Assembly (NCBI GenBank): GCA_944320015.1
Contig: CALUFO010000001.1
Span: 124,001-188,000, forward strand
Length of the DNA stretch: 64,000 bases
From: an uncultured Barnesiella sp.
Lineage (GTDB): Bacteria; Bacteroidota; Bacteroidia; Bacteroidales; Barnesiellaceae
Direction: 5' to 3'
In this document: one piece after another, positions 46,666 to 55,381 of the stretch
Numbering within the stretch: the first letter of the stretch is position 1
Layout: each line of letters starts with the position of its first letter
Program-made: the position numbers and the translations under genes
Notes under the pieces: generated by a model
Databases searched by the model: none
Seen by the model: the letters and a program-made list of their open reading frames with translations, nothing else
Told to the model about the DNA's origin: nothing

Positions 46666-46702
46666 AGAGGCGGCGTCCCTGCGGGGTTGTCGCCTTTTTT
46701 TG
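46666..46702 (+). terminator. fabD terminator
   Basis: AGGCGGC pairs with GTCGCCT (one G-T) and is followed by TTTTTTTG. Confidence 0.75.
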
Positions 46703-46718
46703 TCCTGCCGGGAAGCGT

Positions 46719-46773
46719 TCAACAAAAAATCCAAACAAGTTTGATTTTCTGTATTCGACTTTCCTTATCTTTG
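46719..46773 (+). repeat. Short promoter repeat S1
   Basis: CAACAAAAA block, small palindrome CAAAC-AA-GTTTG, -33 TTTG at 46740-46743, 22-nt spacer, -7 TATCTTTG at 46766-46773, which is also the left edge of R3. Confidence 0.7.
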
Positions 46774-46856
46774 GATAAGATAAGATGCGGTTCGGCATAG
46801 GACAAATTGAAAACTTCGTTTTCTTTTGTCTCGGCGCTCACCTTTCACTATCTTTA
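46766..46856 (+). repeat. Promoter repeat R3
   Basis: Long type: TATCTTTGGATAAGATAAG at the left edge, inverted repeat GACAAATTGAAAAC / GTTTTCTTTTGTC, -33 TTTG at 46825-46828, 20-nt spacer, -7 TATCTTTA at 46849-46856 (last base off consensus). Confidence 0.8.
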
Positions 46857-46882
46857 CGAAAATGCGTGAAGATAGGATGCGT

Positions 46883-46938
46883 CTCAACAAAAAGTTCAAA
46901 CAAGTTTGACTTTCTGTATTCGGCTTTCGTTATCTTTG
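46883..46938 (+). repeat. Short promoter repeat S2
   Basis: Near copy of S1: CTCAACAAAAA, palindrome CAAAC-AA-GTTTG, -33 TTTG at 46905-46908, 22-nt spacer, -7 TATCTTTG at 46931-46938, shared with R4. Confidence 0.7.
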
Positions 46939-47022
46939 GATAAGATAAGATGCGGTTCGGCATAGGACAAATTGAAAACTTTGTTTTCCATTTGTCTCTG
47001 CGCTCACCTTTCACTATCTTTG
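46931..47022 (+). repeat. Promoter repeat R4, upstream of mgtC-like gene
   Basis: Long type, nearly identical to R2. -33 TTTG at 46991-46994, 20-nt spacer, -7 TATCTTTG at 47015-47022; start codon 21 bases on. Confidence 0.82.
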
Positions 47023-47043
47023 TAGGGCGTAAAGACGTGAGGT

Positions 47044-47760
47044 ATGGAAATCTTTGATCATTTTCTGGAAGCTATTTCAGATACCGAAGTGACAACGGCT
47101 TCGGCGCTGTTCAAGTTGGCATTGAGCTTGCTGCTGGGCGGTATCGTCGGGTTTGAACGGAAACGGAAAGGGCAGGTGGCTGGAGCCCGCACGTTTGCGC
47201 TCATTTCGATGGGTGCGACACTGGCCATGATTGTCTCGATTTATATTCCGCAGGTTTATTTAGGCTTGAAAAACGGAGACCCCGGGCGGGTAGCCGCACA
47301 AGTGATTACCGGGGTGGGCTTTTTGGGCGCTGGCGCCATTATCCAGACAAAAGGCTCGGTGCGAGGGTTAACCACCGCGGCGGGTATCTGGATGGTCGCC
47401 GCTTTGGGCTTGGCCGTTGGTGTGGGGCTCTATCTCATTGCGATTGCCTCTACGATATTGATTTTGTTCACGTTGGTCAGTTTGGAACAGTACGAACGAC
47501 ACACGCATTTGGACCGTGAAGGGAAAATCATACATTTGAGGGCAAATGAGATTGTCGAGGATTTGTCGCGGTACGAAGCCCTGTTGAAGGAGTTCAAAGT
47601 CTCGTTGCACAATGTGCTGGTCGAGTATGACTATGCCGCCCAAAAGACCGATTTGAAGTTTATTGTGCTCTCGCGCACGACGACCGACTTTGTCGTGCTT
47701 TTCTCCCGCATGCGTGCTATTTATAGAACCGAATATATATCTCTCCAAAACGAAATTTAA
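47044..47760 (+). CDS. MgtC/SapB family membrane protein
   Basis: 238 residues. Four to five membrane helices at the N-terminal half with the family motifs GGIVGFERKRKGQVAGARTF and GVGFLGAGAIIQTKGSVRGLTTAAG (split here: residues about 90-115), then a soluble ACT-like C-terminus (about 160-238). The family affects magnesium or membrane-potential homeostasis; the exact role here is unknown. Two bases separate it from the antiporter gene, so the two form an ion-homeostasis operon behind the promoter-repeat array. Confidence 0.9.
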   Translation: MEIFDHFLEAISDTEVTTASALFKLALSLLLGGIVGFERKRKGQVAGARTFALISMGATLAMIVSIYIPQVYLGLKNGDPGRVAAQVITGVGFLGAGAIIQTKGSVRGLTTAAGIWMVAALGLAVGVGLYLIAIASTILILFTLVSLEQYERHTHLDREGKIIHLRANEIVEDLSRYEALLKEFKVSLHNVLVEYDYAAQKTDLKFIVLSRTTTDFVVLFSRMRAIYRTEYISLQNEI

Positions 47761-47762
47761 TT

Positions 47763-50003
47763 ATGGGATTAGATGCGCTCATTACCGATTTGGCTCTTAT
47801 TTTGATTGTCGCCGGGGTGGTGACACTGCTTTTTAAAAAGCTGAAACAGCCTGTCGTGTTGGGGTATATCGTCGCCGGCTTTTTGGTAGGTCCCAATTTT
47901 GTCTTTTTCCCGACCATAGTCGACGAAGGCGATATTAACCTGTGGGCCGAGTTGGGTATCATCGTGTTGCTCTTTTCGTTAGGGCTGGAATTTAGTTTCA
48001 AGAAACTTTTTCAAGTGGGGTCTTCGGCCGTCATTACGGCGTTGGTTGTCGTGGCGGGCATGATGCTCACCGGTTATGGAGCCGGGCGTTTGCTGCATTT
48101 CACCTATCTCGATAGCCTCTTTTTGGGAGCGATGCTCTCCATGTCGTCCACGACGATTATCATCAAGGCTTTTACCGATTTGAATTTGCGGAAAAAGGCG
48201 TTTGCCAGTCTGGTGTTTGGGGTGCTTATCGTCGAGGACTTGTTTGCCGTCGTGATGATGGTTATTCTGTCGTCCATTGCGGTGAAGAACTCTTTCGAGG
48301 GGGCGGAGCTGGTCGGCAGTATCGCCAAACTGGTCTTTTTCTTGATTATCTGGTTTGTGGTGGGAATCTCGGTGTTGCCCTTGTTCTTGAAAAAGACCCG
48401 CAAGTTTTTGAACGAAGAGACCTTGTTGATTGTCTCTATGGGGCTCTGTTTAGGCATGGTGGTGCTGGCTACCTATGCCGGGTTTTCGTCGGCTCTTGGG
48501 GCGTTTGTCATGGGGTCTATTTTGGCGGGGACCAATGAAGCCGAGCGGATAGAGAAAGTCGTCGGGCCGGTCAAAGACTTGTTCGGAGCCATTTTTTTCG
48601 TTTCGGTGGGAATGCTGGTCAGCCCCGACGCCTTGGCCGAATATGCACTACCCATAGCTCTGCTGTCGCTTGTTGTTATCGTAGGACAAATATTTTTCGG
48701 GACTGTGGGCATGCTGGCCTCGGGACAATCGTTGAAAATCTCGATACAGTCGGGATTCAGCTTGTCGCAAATCGGTGAGTTTGCGTTTATTATCGCCACG
48801 TTGGGTATGTCGTTGGGTGTGATTGACAAATTCCTGTACCCGATTGTCGTGGCCGTGTCGGTGATTACCACGTTCTTGACTCCTTATTGCATACGTCTGT
48901 CCGAGCCCGCATATGGCTGGATAGAGCGGCATTTGCCCGAGAAATGGTTAGTCGCTATCGACCGTTATAGCCAAAGCCGCACCGAGATAAAGCCCCACAA
49001 AGCTGTGTGGAAAGAGGCTATCGCCCAATACCTGTGGCGTGTGGTTCTCTATTCGGCGATTATCGTGGCCATTATCTCGATTTCCCGCATGTGGTTTATT
49101 CCCTTTATGGAGGAACTGTTGCCCGAATGGGGGCGTGTGGTTGCGGCGGTGGTTACACTCATCGTGATGTCGCCGTTCTTGTGGGCTTTGATGGTTAAAG
49201 AGGTGAATATGAGCCTCATCAGGAAACTGGGCGAGGGACGAGCCAACCGGGTGCCGTTGACGTTGATGATAGTTTTTCGCATTTTGCTGGCTCTGTTTTT
49301 TGTCATTTATTATCTTTCGATTGTCCATTCGCAGCGTACCGGAGTTTTATTGGGATTGGGTATATTCATTGTCGTGCTTATTCTGTTGTCGAAACGGATA
49401 CAGAAACAATTTATGCGCATCGAGAATATATTTATGGATAATCTCAACGAGCGGGAGTTGCGCAAGACCGGGCGAAATACCAACCTCGTGAGCGATATGC
49501 ACTTGGCTTATATGGACGTGAACGCCAATTGCCCTTTTGCCGGCCGCCGGTTGATGGACTCCAACCTGCGTAAGGAGTATGGAGTCAACGTGGCGAGTAT
49601 CCAGCGAGGGTCTAAACGTATCAATATTCCCAAGGGGGAGACCCGTATTTTCCCGGGCGACACGATTGGTGTGATTGGTACCGACGACCAGATTCAATCG
49701 TTGCTCGCCGTGGTGGAGGGCAGTACCCTGCCCGAGGACGAAGGCGAAAACAAGGAGGTGATTTTCACCCATGTCGTTGTTCCCGACGACTCGCCATTGA
49801 TCGGGCAGACGAGTTCGTCGTTGAGTATCCGCAATAAAAACAATTGTCTGATCGTGGGAATCGAGCGTGCCGACGGTACGTTCTGCCAGCCCGACGGGCA
49901 GGTGCGTTTCGAGGCGCACGATGTCATTTGGCTCGTAGGGGAGCCCGACAACATCAAACGGCTCACACAGGAGAGAATCATGAATAATATACAACATACA
50001 TAA
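47763..50003 (+). CDS. Cation:proton antiporter, KefB/CPA2 type with TrkA-C domains
   Basis: 746 residues. About 12 membrane helices (1-385) of the CPA2 fold ([41 protein letters not shown]), a second hydrophobic block (about 425-535) and two C-terminal TrkA-C-like regulatory domains (about 570-660 and 665-740; [34 protein letters not shown]). It should exchange K+ or Na+ for protons across the inner membrane. The TrkA-N nucleotide-binding domain is not apparent. guaA follows after 14 bases. Confidence 0.9.
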   Translation: MGLDALITDLALILIVAGVVTLLFKKLKQPVVLGYIVAGFLVGPNFVFFPTIVDEGDINLWAELGIIVLLFSLGLEFSFKKLFQVGSSAVITALVVVAGMMLTGYGAGRLLHFTYLDSLFLGAMLSMSSTTIIIKAFTDLNLRKKAFASLVFGVLIVEDLFAVVMMVILSSIAVKNSFEGAELVGSIAKLVFFLIIWFVVGISVLPLFLKKTRKFLNEETLLIVSMGLCLGMVVLATYAGFSSALGAFVMGSILAGTNEAERIEKVVGPVKDLFGAIFFVSVGMLVSPDALAEYALPIALLSLVVIVGQIFFGTVGMLASGQSLKISIQSGFSLSQIGEFAFIIATLGMSLGVIDKFLYPIVVAVSVITTFLTPYCIRLSEPAYGWIERHLPEKWLVAIDRYSQSRTEIKPHKAVWKEAIAQYLWRVVLYSAIIVAIISISRMWFIPFMEELLPEWGRVVAAVVTLIVMSPFLWALMVKEVNMSLIRKLGEGRANRVPLTLMIVFRILLALFFVIYYLSIVHSQRTGVLLGLGIFIVVLILLSKRIQKQFMRIENIFMDNLNERELRKTGRNTNLVSDMHLAYMDVNANCPFAGRRLMDSNLRKEYGVNVASIQRGSKRINIPKGETRIFPGDTIGVIGTDDQIQSLLAVVEGSTLPEDEGENKEVIFTHVVVPDDSPLIGQTSSSLSIRNKNNCLIVGIERADGTFCQPDGQVRFEAHDVIWLVGEPDNIKRLTQERIMNNIQHT

Positions 50004-50017
50004 AGACCTACACGATT

Positions 50018-51541
50018 ATGCAGGAAAAGATTATCATTCTCGATTTCGGTTCACAGTACACTCAGTTGATCGCCCGCCGCTTGCGGGAGCTGAATACCTA
50101 TTGCGAAATCGTGCCTTACAACAAGTTCCCTCATGACGACGAGGGTATCAAAGGGGTTATCCTCTCGGGGAGTCCCTACTCGGTGAACGACCCTAATGCT
50201 CTTTTTGTCGATTTAAGCCGTATCCGGGGTGTTTATCCGCTTCTCGGGGTTTGCTACGGAGCCCAGTTCTTGGCACATACCTCGGGCGGGAAAGTCGAGT
50301 CGGCCGATACCCGTGAATATGGCCGCGCCAATCTTGCTTGGCACGACGAGAACGACCCTCTCATGCACGGGGTTCGTGAAAATTCTACGGTGTGGATGTC
50401 GCATGGCGATTCTATCACGGTGATACCCCCTTCGTTCAAGCTCGTGGCCAGCACTCATGAAGTGAAAACGGCAGCGTTTCATATCGAGGGCGAACCGACT
50501 TGGGGCGTGCAGTTCCACCCCGAGGTGTACCATAGCGAGGACGGAACGATATTGCTCACCAACTTCGTGCGCGATATTTGTCGCTGTAATATGGACTGGA
50601 CTCCCGCCTCGTTTATCGAGCATACCGTGGCCGAGTTGCAAGCAAAACTGGGCAACGACAAAGCCGTGCTGGCTCTCTCGGGAGGGGTCGATTCGACGGT
50701 GGCCGCCGTGTTGCTCAACAAGGCAATCGGCGACCGGCTTACCTGTATCTTCGTCGATAACGGATTGCTGAGGAAAAACGAGTTTGAAAACGTTCTTGCC
50801 AACTACAAAGATATGGGATTGAACGTGCTGGGTATCGATGCCAAAGACTATTTCTATGAACAGTTGAAAGGAGTGACCGAGCCTGAGCGCAAACGTAAAA
50901 TTATCGGGAAGGGCTTTATCGACATTTTTGACCGTGAAGCCCACAAACTCTCCGACATCAAATGGTTGGCGCAGGGAACTATCTATCCCGATGTAATCGA
51001 GTCGCTCTCGATTACGGGCATGACCATCAAGTCGCACCACAACGTTGGCGGGCTGCCCGAGAAGATGAACCTCAAACTGGTAGAGCCGTTGCGCCTGCTT
51101 TTCAAAGACGAGGTGCGTAGGGTCGGCCGAGAGCTGGGTATCAGCGACAAACTCATCGGTCGTCATCCTTTCCCCGGCCCTGGGTTGGGAGTGCGTATTT
51201 TGGGTGATATTACCCCCGAGAAAGTGCGTATTCTGCAAGATGCCGACCACATCTTCATTCAGGGCCTTATCGACAACGACCTCTACGACAAGGTATGGCA
51301 GGCCGGTGTGATACTGTTGCCGGTACAGTCGGTAGGCGTGATGGGCGACGAGCGCACCTACGAGCGTGCCGTAGCCTTGCGTGCCGTGCTCTCGACCGAC
51401 GGCATGACGGCCGACTGGGCCCGTCTGCCCTACGAGTTCCTGGCCAAGGTATCGAACGACATCATCAACAAGGTACGCGGCGTGAACCGTGTCGTGTATG
51501 ACATCAGTTCCAAACCGCCTTCGACAATCGAGTGGGAATAG
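50018..51541 (+). CDS. guaA: GMP synthase (glutamine-hydrolysing)
   Basis: 507 residues. N-terminal class I glutamine amidotransferase with nucleophile Cys79 in GVCYGAQ and [11 protein letters not shown], then an ATP pyrophosphatase domain with P-loop [11 protein letters not shown] and a C-terminal dimerisation domain ending KPPSTIEWE. It converts XMP to GMP. Probably co-transcribed with the antiporter; a strong terminator follows. Confidence 0.97.
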   Translation: MQEKIIILDFGSQYTQLIARRLRELNTYCEIVPYNKFPHDDEGIKGVILSGSPYSVNDPNALFVDLSRIRGVYPLLGVCYGAQFLAHTSGGKVESADTREYGRANLAWHDENDPLMHGVRENSTVWMSHGDSITVIPPSFKLVASTHEVKTAAFHIEGEPTWGVQFHPEVYHSEDGTILLTNFVRDICRCNMDWTPASFIEHTVAELQAKLGNDKAVLALSGGVDSTVAAVLLNKAIGDRLTCIFVDNGLLRKNEFENVLANYKDMGLNVLGIDAKDYFYEQLKGVTEPERKRKIIGKGFIDIFDREAHKLSDIKWLAQGTIYPDVIESLSITGMTIKSHHNVGGLPEKMNLKLVEPLRLLFKDEVRRVGRELGISDKLIGRHPFPGPGLGVRILGDITPEKVRILQDADHIFIQGLIDNDLYDKVWQAGVILLPVQSVGVMGDERTYERAVALRAVLSTDGMTADWARLPYEFLAKVSNDIINKVRGVNRVVYDISSKPPSTIEWE

Positions 51542-51556
51542 TCGATGCGCTCATAT

Positions 51557-51594
51557 AAAAAATGGTTGTCGTTACAAGGGCAACCATTTTTTAT
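51557..51594. terminator. Bidirectional terminator of guaA and the small ORF
   Basis: AAATGGTTG pairs with CAACCATTT around a 12-base loop; TTTTTTAT follows in both directions. It ends two bases from the stop codon of the convergent 52-codon gene. Confidence 0.85.
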
Positions 51595-51595
51595 A

Positions 51596-51754
51596 TTAGT
51601 TGTTTATAAGTCCTCCCAGTGGAGCAGGCAATTGAGGCTCGAACGAATAAGCTCTGGCAAATTGCCGGATAAAATCGATAGTTGAAGCAGAGGGCTGTAA
51701 CACTTTGGCGTTTCGTACGGTTGTAATTTTTTTAGAAGTAGAGGTTTTTTTCAT
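51596..51754 (-). CDS. Conserved-looking 52-residue protein downstream of the ECF sigma gene
   Basis: A short gene below common length cut-offs. It starts MKKTSTSKKITTVRN, continues VLQPSASTIDFIRQFARAY and ends LPAPLGGLINN. Basic N-terminus, a central amphipathic helix and a hydrophobic end, like small proteins common in Bacteroidales. The stop codon sits directly on a terminator with a T-run in this direction, and the gene follows the sigma factor on the same strand after 73 bases, which supports a real gene. Its function is unknown. Confidence 0.65.
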   Translation of the reverse strand: MKKTSTSKKITTVRNAKVLQPSASTIDFIRQFARAYSFEPQLPAPLGGLINN

Positions 51755-51762
51755 AGGCCGAG

Positions 51763-51793
51763 CATTGATGTTTATATCTTATAAACGTCAATG
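51763..51793. promoter_or_regulatory. Stem-loop between the ECF sigma gene and the 52-codon gene
   Basis: CATTGA-GTTTATA pairs with TATAAAC-TCAATG (13 bp, one mismatch, 3-base loop). No T-run follows on the minus strand, so an RNA-processing, regulatory or protein-binding role is possible. Confidence 0.45.
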
Positions 51794-51827
51794 TTCTCGT
51801 ATTATTATTTGCACTGCTTCTTTTTTT

Positions 51828-52418
51828 TTACAAAGTCAGGGCGATATTGTTTTCGTCGGCCATTTTCCGCAGGTTGAGAATCGCATAGCGCATACGCCCC
51901 AAAGCGGTATTGATGCTCACTTGGGTGTGATCGGCAATCTCTTTGAAGCTCATATTCTTGTAGTAGCGCATGATGAGAACCTCTCTTTGAGAGTGGGGCA
52001 GCGCTTTGATGAGCTTGCGTATATCGGCCTCTATTTGGTTTTGTACGATAGCGTCTTCGATAGTGCCCTCGCTCAACTCTTTGCGGTTGAAAATATCCAC
52101 CTTCTCATTGTCGGAGAGAATGTAGTTGTCCGATTTTTCTTGCCGGAAAAAGTCTATGATGAGGTTGTGAGCGATGCGGGAAATCCATGCGGGGAATTTT
52201 CCGTTCTCGGTATATCGTCCCTGTTTAATGGTCATAATCGCTTTGACAAAGGTCTCTTGAAAGATGTCGTTTGCCAACTCTTTGTCCTTTACGATATAAA
52301 AAATATAATTGAAAGTGCGTGTTTGATGGCGTTTAAGCAAAACATCAAATGCGTCATTATTGCCTTCGGCGTACAACGCGACCAACTCTTCGTCGGTGCG
52401 ATTGAATAAATCGTTCAT
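51828..52418 (-). CDS. RNA polymerase ECF-type sigma factor
   Basis: 196 residues. Region 2 at about 25-95 (YIFYIVKDKELANDIFQETF; WISRIAHNLIIDFFRQEK) and region 4 at about 130-190 (LPHSQREVLIMRYYKNMSF, KEIADHTQVSINTALGRMRYA). It would redirect RNA polymerase to a small regulon. No anti-sigma gene with a membrane helix is adjacent, so it is more like the housekeeping-linked, SigW-type Bacteroidales group than the FecI type. The only same-strand neighbour is the 52-codon gene. Confidence 0.93.
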   Translation of the reverse strand: MNDLFNRTDEELVALYAEGNNDAFDVLLKRHQTRTFNYIFYIVKDKELANDIFQETFVKAIMTIKQGRYTENGKFPAWISRIAHNLIIDFFRQEKSDNYILSDNEKVDIFNRKELSEGTIEDAIVQNQIEADIRKLIKALPHSQREVLIMRYYKNMSFKEIADHTQVSINTALGRMRYAILNLRKMADENNIALTL

Positions 52419-52773
52419 TACTACCCTTTTTTGTGTTTTAGCGTAATGTTTTGTCGATAGGCAATCCTATTTTAATGTGACTCGGTAATCATTATTCGTT
52501 GCAAATAAAGATGTTTTTTTTTAATTCGGAAAGTAAAAATAGAATTTTTTTGTGAGATTGTTCCATTTTTAACATTATGGGCGTGAACAAAATCGCAGTT
52601 TTCGCTTTGTATGTGACTCTATATGAGCAGAAACAAGACTGCCGCCGACCGAGATGTGAAACCTTGTGAAACAAGTTGGCGCGCGGCAATAAAAGTTGAA
52701 AACACTTGTTCGGTTTATCATAAAAAATAGTTATTTTTGCAATTCATGAAAAACTAAAAAACAAGTAATTGCT
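52419..52773. other. Intergenic region between divergent sigma and nucleotidyltransferase genes
   Basis: 355 AT-rich bases. Apart from the -7 box at 52732-52739 I see no gene, hairpin or repeat. Confidence 0.5.
52732..52739 (+). promoter_or_regulatory. -7 box of the nucleotidyltransferase gene
   Basis: TATTTTTG fits TAnnTTTG, 34 bases before the start codon; -33 candidate CTTG at 52705-52708 has a long spacer (23). Confidence 0.45.
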
Positions 52774-53673
52774 ATGAAACCAACTCTTTTTGTATTGGCT
52801 GCCGGCATGGGTAGCCGCTATGGAGGTTTGAAACAGCTCGACGGCCTCGGCCCCAATGGCGAGACCATTATGGACTATTCGATTTTCGACGCTTTGCGAG
52901 GCGGATTCGGCAAAGTCGTTTTTGTAATCCGTAAAGATTTTGAACAGGATTTCCGAGATAAGATTCTCTCTAAATACGAGGGGCATATCCCTTGTGAATT
53001 GGTGTTCCAGTCGATCGACGACCTGCCCGAAGGGTTCACTTGCCCCGAAGGACGTACCAAACCGTGGGGCACCAATCATGCCGTGCTCATGGGAAAAGAC
53101 GCCATTAAAGAACCGTTTGCCGTCATCAACGCCGATGATTTTTATGGGCGTGAGAGTTTCGCCATTTTGGCCGACTATTTGAAAAATTTGGAAGGAAAAG
53201 AGAACGATTACTGCATGGTGGGCTATCGCATTGGCAATACTTTGTCGGAGAGTGGTTCGGTGGCTCGTGGTGTGTGCTCGACCAATGCCGAAAAACATTT
53301 GACCTCGGTTGTGGAGCGCACGCAAGTGGAGCGCCGCGATGGGAAAGTGATGTTCAAGGAAGGCGAGACATGGACCGCTATCGACGATAACGCGCCGGTT
53401 TCGATGAACATGTGGGGTTTCACGCCCGATTATTTCAAATATTCCGAGGAGTATTTTGTACAATTCTTGAAAGATAATGTGACCAACATCAAGGCCGAGT
53501 TCTTTATTCCGCTGTTGGTAAACGACCTTATCCAATCGGGTAAAGTCACCGTAACCGTGCTCGACACGCCGTCGAAGTGGTTTGGTGTGACCTATGCCGC
53601 CGACCGTCAATCGGTAGTCGATAAAATCAATGCCTTGATTGCTGCCGGCGAATATCCCGAAAAATTATTCTGA
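52774..53673 (+). CDS. Nucleotidyltransferase (NDP-sugar pyrophosphorylase-like)
   Basis: 299 residues. N-terminal nucleotide-binding motif LAAGMGSRYGGLKQLDGLGP and the metal-binding NADDFYG (about 111-117) identify the sugar nucleotidyltransferase fold. The C-terminal region (about 200-299) is specific to this subfamily; no left-handed helix acyltransferase domain is present. It probably joins a nucleoside triphosphate to a sugar phosphate, but the sugar cannot be named. It is monocistronic, with a terminator behind it. Confidence 0.88.
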   Translation: MKPTLFVLAAGMGSRYGGLKQLDGLGPNGETIMDYSIFDALRGGFGKVVFVIRKDFEQDFRDKILSKYEGHIPCELVFQSIDDLPEGFTCPEGRTKPWGTNHAVLMGKDAIKEPFAVINADDFYGRESFAILADYLKNLEGKENDYCMVGYRIGNTLSESGSVARGVCSTNAEKHLTSVVERTQVERRDGKVMFKEGETWTAIDDNAPVSMNMWGFTPDYFKYSEEYFVQFLKDNVTNIKAEFFIPLLVNDLIQSGKVTVTVLDTPSKWFGVTYAADRQSVVDKINALIAAGEYPEKLF

Positions 53674-53708
53674 TCGACTCCTCTTTTGGGGTAATATAAG
53701 CAAAGAGC

Positions 53709-53750
53709 GTGCGGCTGTCTGTCTCTCGATAGGCGGCCGCACCATTTTTT
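53709..53750 (+). terminator. Terminator of the nucleotidyltransferase gene
   Basis: GTGCGGC pairs with GCCGCAC, followed by CATTTTTT. Confidence 0.8.
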
Positions 53751-53824
53751 ACAAATGACGCCGGTAAGTGGCGGCCGTACTTGTCGGGGAAAGCCTCGTT
53801 CCTATTTGTCTCTGCGCTCACCTT

Positions 53825-53913
53825 CTTTGAATAAGACAGGCTGCGGCTCGGCATAGTGCAAAACGAAAACTTCGTTTTTCATTTGCCTCTGCGCTCGCCT
53901 TTGGCTATCTTTG
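53825..53913 (+). repeat. Promoter repeat R5
   Basis: Diverged long type: CTTTGAATAAGACAGG at the left, arms GCAAA..GAAAAC / GTTTTTCATTTGC, -33 TTTG at 53882-53885, 20-nt spacer, -7 TATCTTTG at 53906-53913, shared with S3. Confidence 0.75.
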
Positions 53914-53988
53914 GATAAGATGGGATGCGGCTCAACAAAAAAACTCAAGCAAGCTTGGCTTTTTTGTGTTCACCTTTCGCTATCTTTG
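53906..53988 (+). repeat. Short promoter repeat S3, upstream of MATE gene
   Basis: TATCTTTGGATAAGATGGG, CTCAACAAAA block, palindrome CAAGC-AA-GCTTG, then -7 TATCTTTG at 53981-53988, 31 bases before the start codon. The -33 position reads CTTG/TTGG rather than TTTG. Confidence 0.7.
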
Positions 53989-54019
53989 CGCACTGTTTTT
54001 TAGCGCCGAGATAATAGAT

Positions 54020-55381
54020 ATGAATACAACAGCATTGCTTCCATACCGGCAACAGGTCGTTTCGTTGCTTCGATTGGGTTTGCCTATTGTCGTGGGACAA
54101 TTGGGCATGATAATATTGGGTCTTGCCGATACGATAATGATAGGTCATCACAGCACCGAGGAGTTGGCGGCCGCTGCTTTTGTCAACAATGTGTTCAATT
54201 TGGCCATTATTTTTGCGACGGGTTTTTCCTATGGCCTTACCCCCTTGATAGGTATGCTGCAAGGCAGCGGGAACACGCAGGGAATAGGGAGGGTCTTTCG
54301 CAATGCGTTGGCGGCCAATGCCGTTATTGCCGTTTTGCTGACAGGAGCCATGTTTGTGGTCTATTGCTTGGTCGATAAGATGGGGCAGCCCGAGGAATTA
54401 TTACCCTACATACGTCCCTATTTCATTTTGCAATTGGTGTCTCTGCTGTTTATCATGCTGTTCAATGCGTTTCGGCAGTTTGCCGAGGGATTGACCGACA
54501 CCCGCACCCCCATGTGGATATTGTTGGGTGGTAATGTGTTGAATATTTTTGGAAACTATTTGTTGATTTACGGTAGTTTCGGATTCCCCGAATGGGGGTT
54601 GTTCGGAGCTGGAGTCAGCACGCTGGTTTCACGCATTGTCATGCTGCTGGTTTTTGTGGCGATTGTCGCTTGTGCCCGGCGGTATCGAATATACCGCGAC
54701 GCCCTCGTGCAGTCTCGTTTGAACCGAAACGATTTCGTTCAACTCAACGCATTGGGATGGCCCATTGCCTTGCAGATGGGAATGGAGACAGCCGCATTTT
54801 CGTTGAGTGCGATTATGGTCGGGTGGTTGGGTAGTGTTCCCTTGGCCGCTCACCAGATTATGATTTCGGTAAGTACCATCGGGTTCATGGTTTATTATGG
54901 CATGGGAGCCGCGTTGGCGGTGCAGGTGAGCCACTTTATGGGTCGGCACGATTTACCCAATTTGCGCCGGGCCGTGCATGCGGGCATGGGCATTATTATG
55001 TCGCTTGCCGTTTTGGCCTGTCTTTTCTTCTATTTGGCACGCATGCCTATTACATACAGTTTTACCGATGATCCCGAGGTGATTGCCGTGGTATCGATAT
55101 TGATATTCTCGTTGATTGTCTATCAGTTTGGCGATGCCTTGCAGATAACTTTTGCCAATGCGCTGCGGGGAACGGCCGACGTCAAGCCGATGATGTGGAT
55201 TGCGTTCGTCGCCTATTTTGTCATCGCTCTGCCGGTAGGTTATCTGTGTGGGTTCACATGGGGCGGCGGTATCGTGGGAGTGTGGGCGGCGTTCCCGGCG
55301 GGATTGTTTTCGGCTGGATTCCTCTTTTGGTTGCGGTTCCGTTACCGGTTACGGAAATTGATAAAAAATGCCGAAGTATGA
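54020..55381 (+). CDS. MATE family efflux transporter
   Basis: 453 residues from the start at 54020; a longer frame back to 53966 overlaps the promoter repeat. Twelve membrane helices in two six-helix halves, with the family's LGLPIVVGQLGMIILGLADTIMIG opening (residues about 17-40) and matching ALGWPIALQMGMETAAF in the second half. It exports cationic drugs or metabolites using a Na+ or H+ gradient; substrate unknown. Its stop overlaps the next gene's start (ATGA at 55378-55381), so translation is coupled. Confidence 0.92.
   Translation: MNTTALLPYRQQVVSLLRLGLPIVVGQLGMIILGLADTIMIGHHSTEELAAAAFVNNVFNLAIIFATGFSYGLTPLIGMLQGSGNTQGIGRVFRNALAANAVIAVLLTGAMFVVYCLVDKMGQPEELLPYIRPYFILQLVSLLFIMLFNAFRQFAEGLTDTRTPMWILLGGNVLNIFGNYLLIYGSFGFPEWGLFGAGVSTLVSRIVMLLVFVAIVACARRYRIYRDALVQSRLNRNDFVQLNALGWPIALQMGMETAAFSLSAIMVGWLGSVPLAAHQIMISVSTIGFMVYYGMGAALAVQVSHFMGRHDLPNLRRAVHAGMGIIMSLAVLACLFFYLARMPITYSFTDDPEVIAVVSILIFSLIVYQFGDALQITFANALRGTADVKPMMWIAFVAYFVIALPVGYLCGFTWGGGIVGVWAAFPAGLFSAGFLFWLRFRYRLRKLIKNAEV

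Larger units (their letters stand above)
46643..47043. other. Gene-free region holding a tandem promoter-repeat array
   Basis: 400 bases: the fabD terminator, then two head-to-tail composite units (S1+R3 and S2+R4) with four -7 boxes, all pointing at mgtC. Confidence 0.75.
53674..54019. other. Gene-free region with terminator and promoter repeats
   Basis: 346 bases: terminator at 53709-53750, a broken end of a long promoter repeat at about 53803-53829 (TATTTGTCTCTGCGCTCACC without its -7 box), R5 and S3. No gene seen. Confidence 0.65.

Noticed and set aside
46719..47022. CRISPR array
   Set aside because: Only two periods, about 165 bp long, with no short regular spacers and no cas genes; the content is promoters.
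51705..52409. 234-codon plus-strand frame opposite the ECF sigma factor
   Set aside because: The sigma factor has clear region 2 and 4 motifs; this frame has none.
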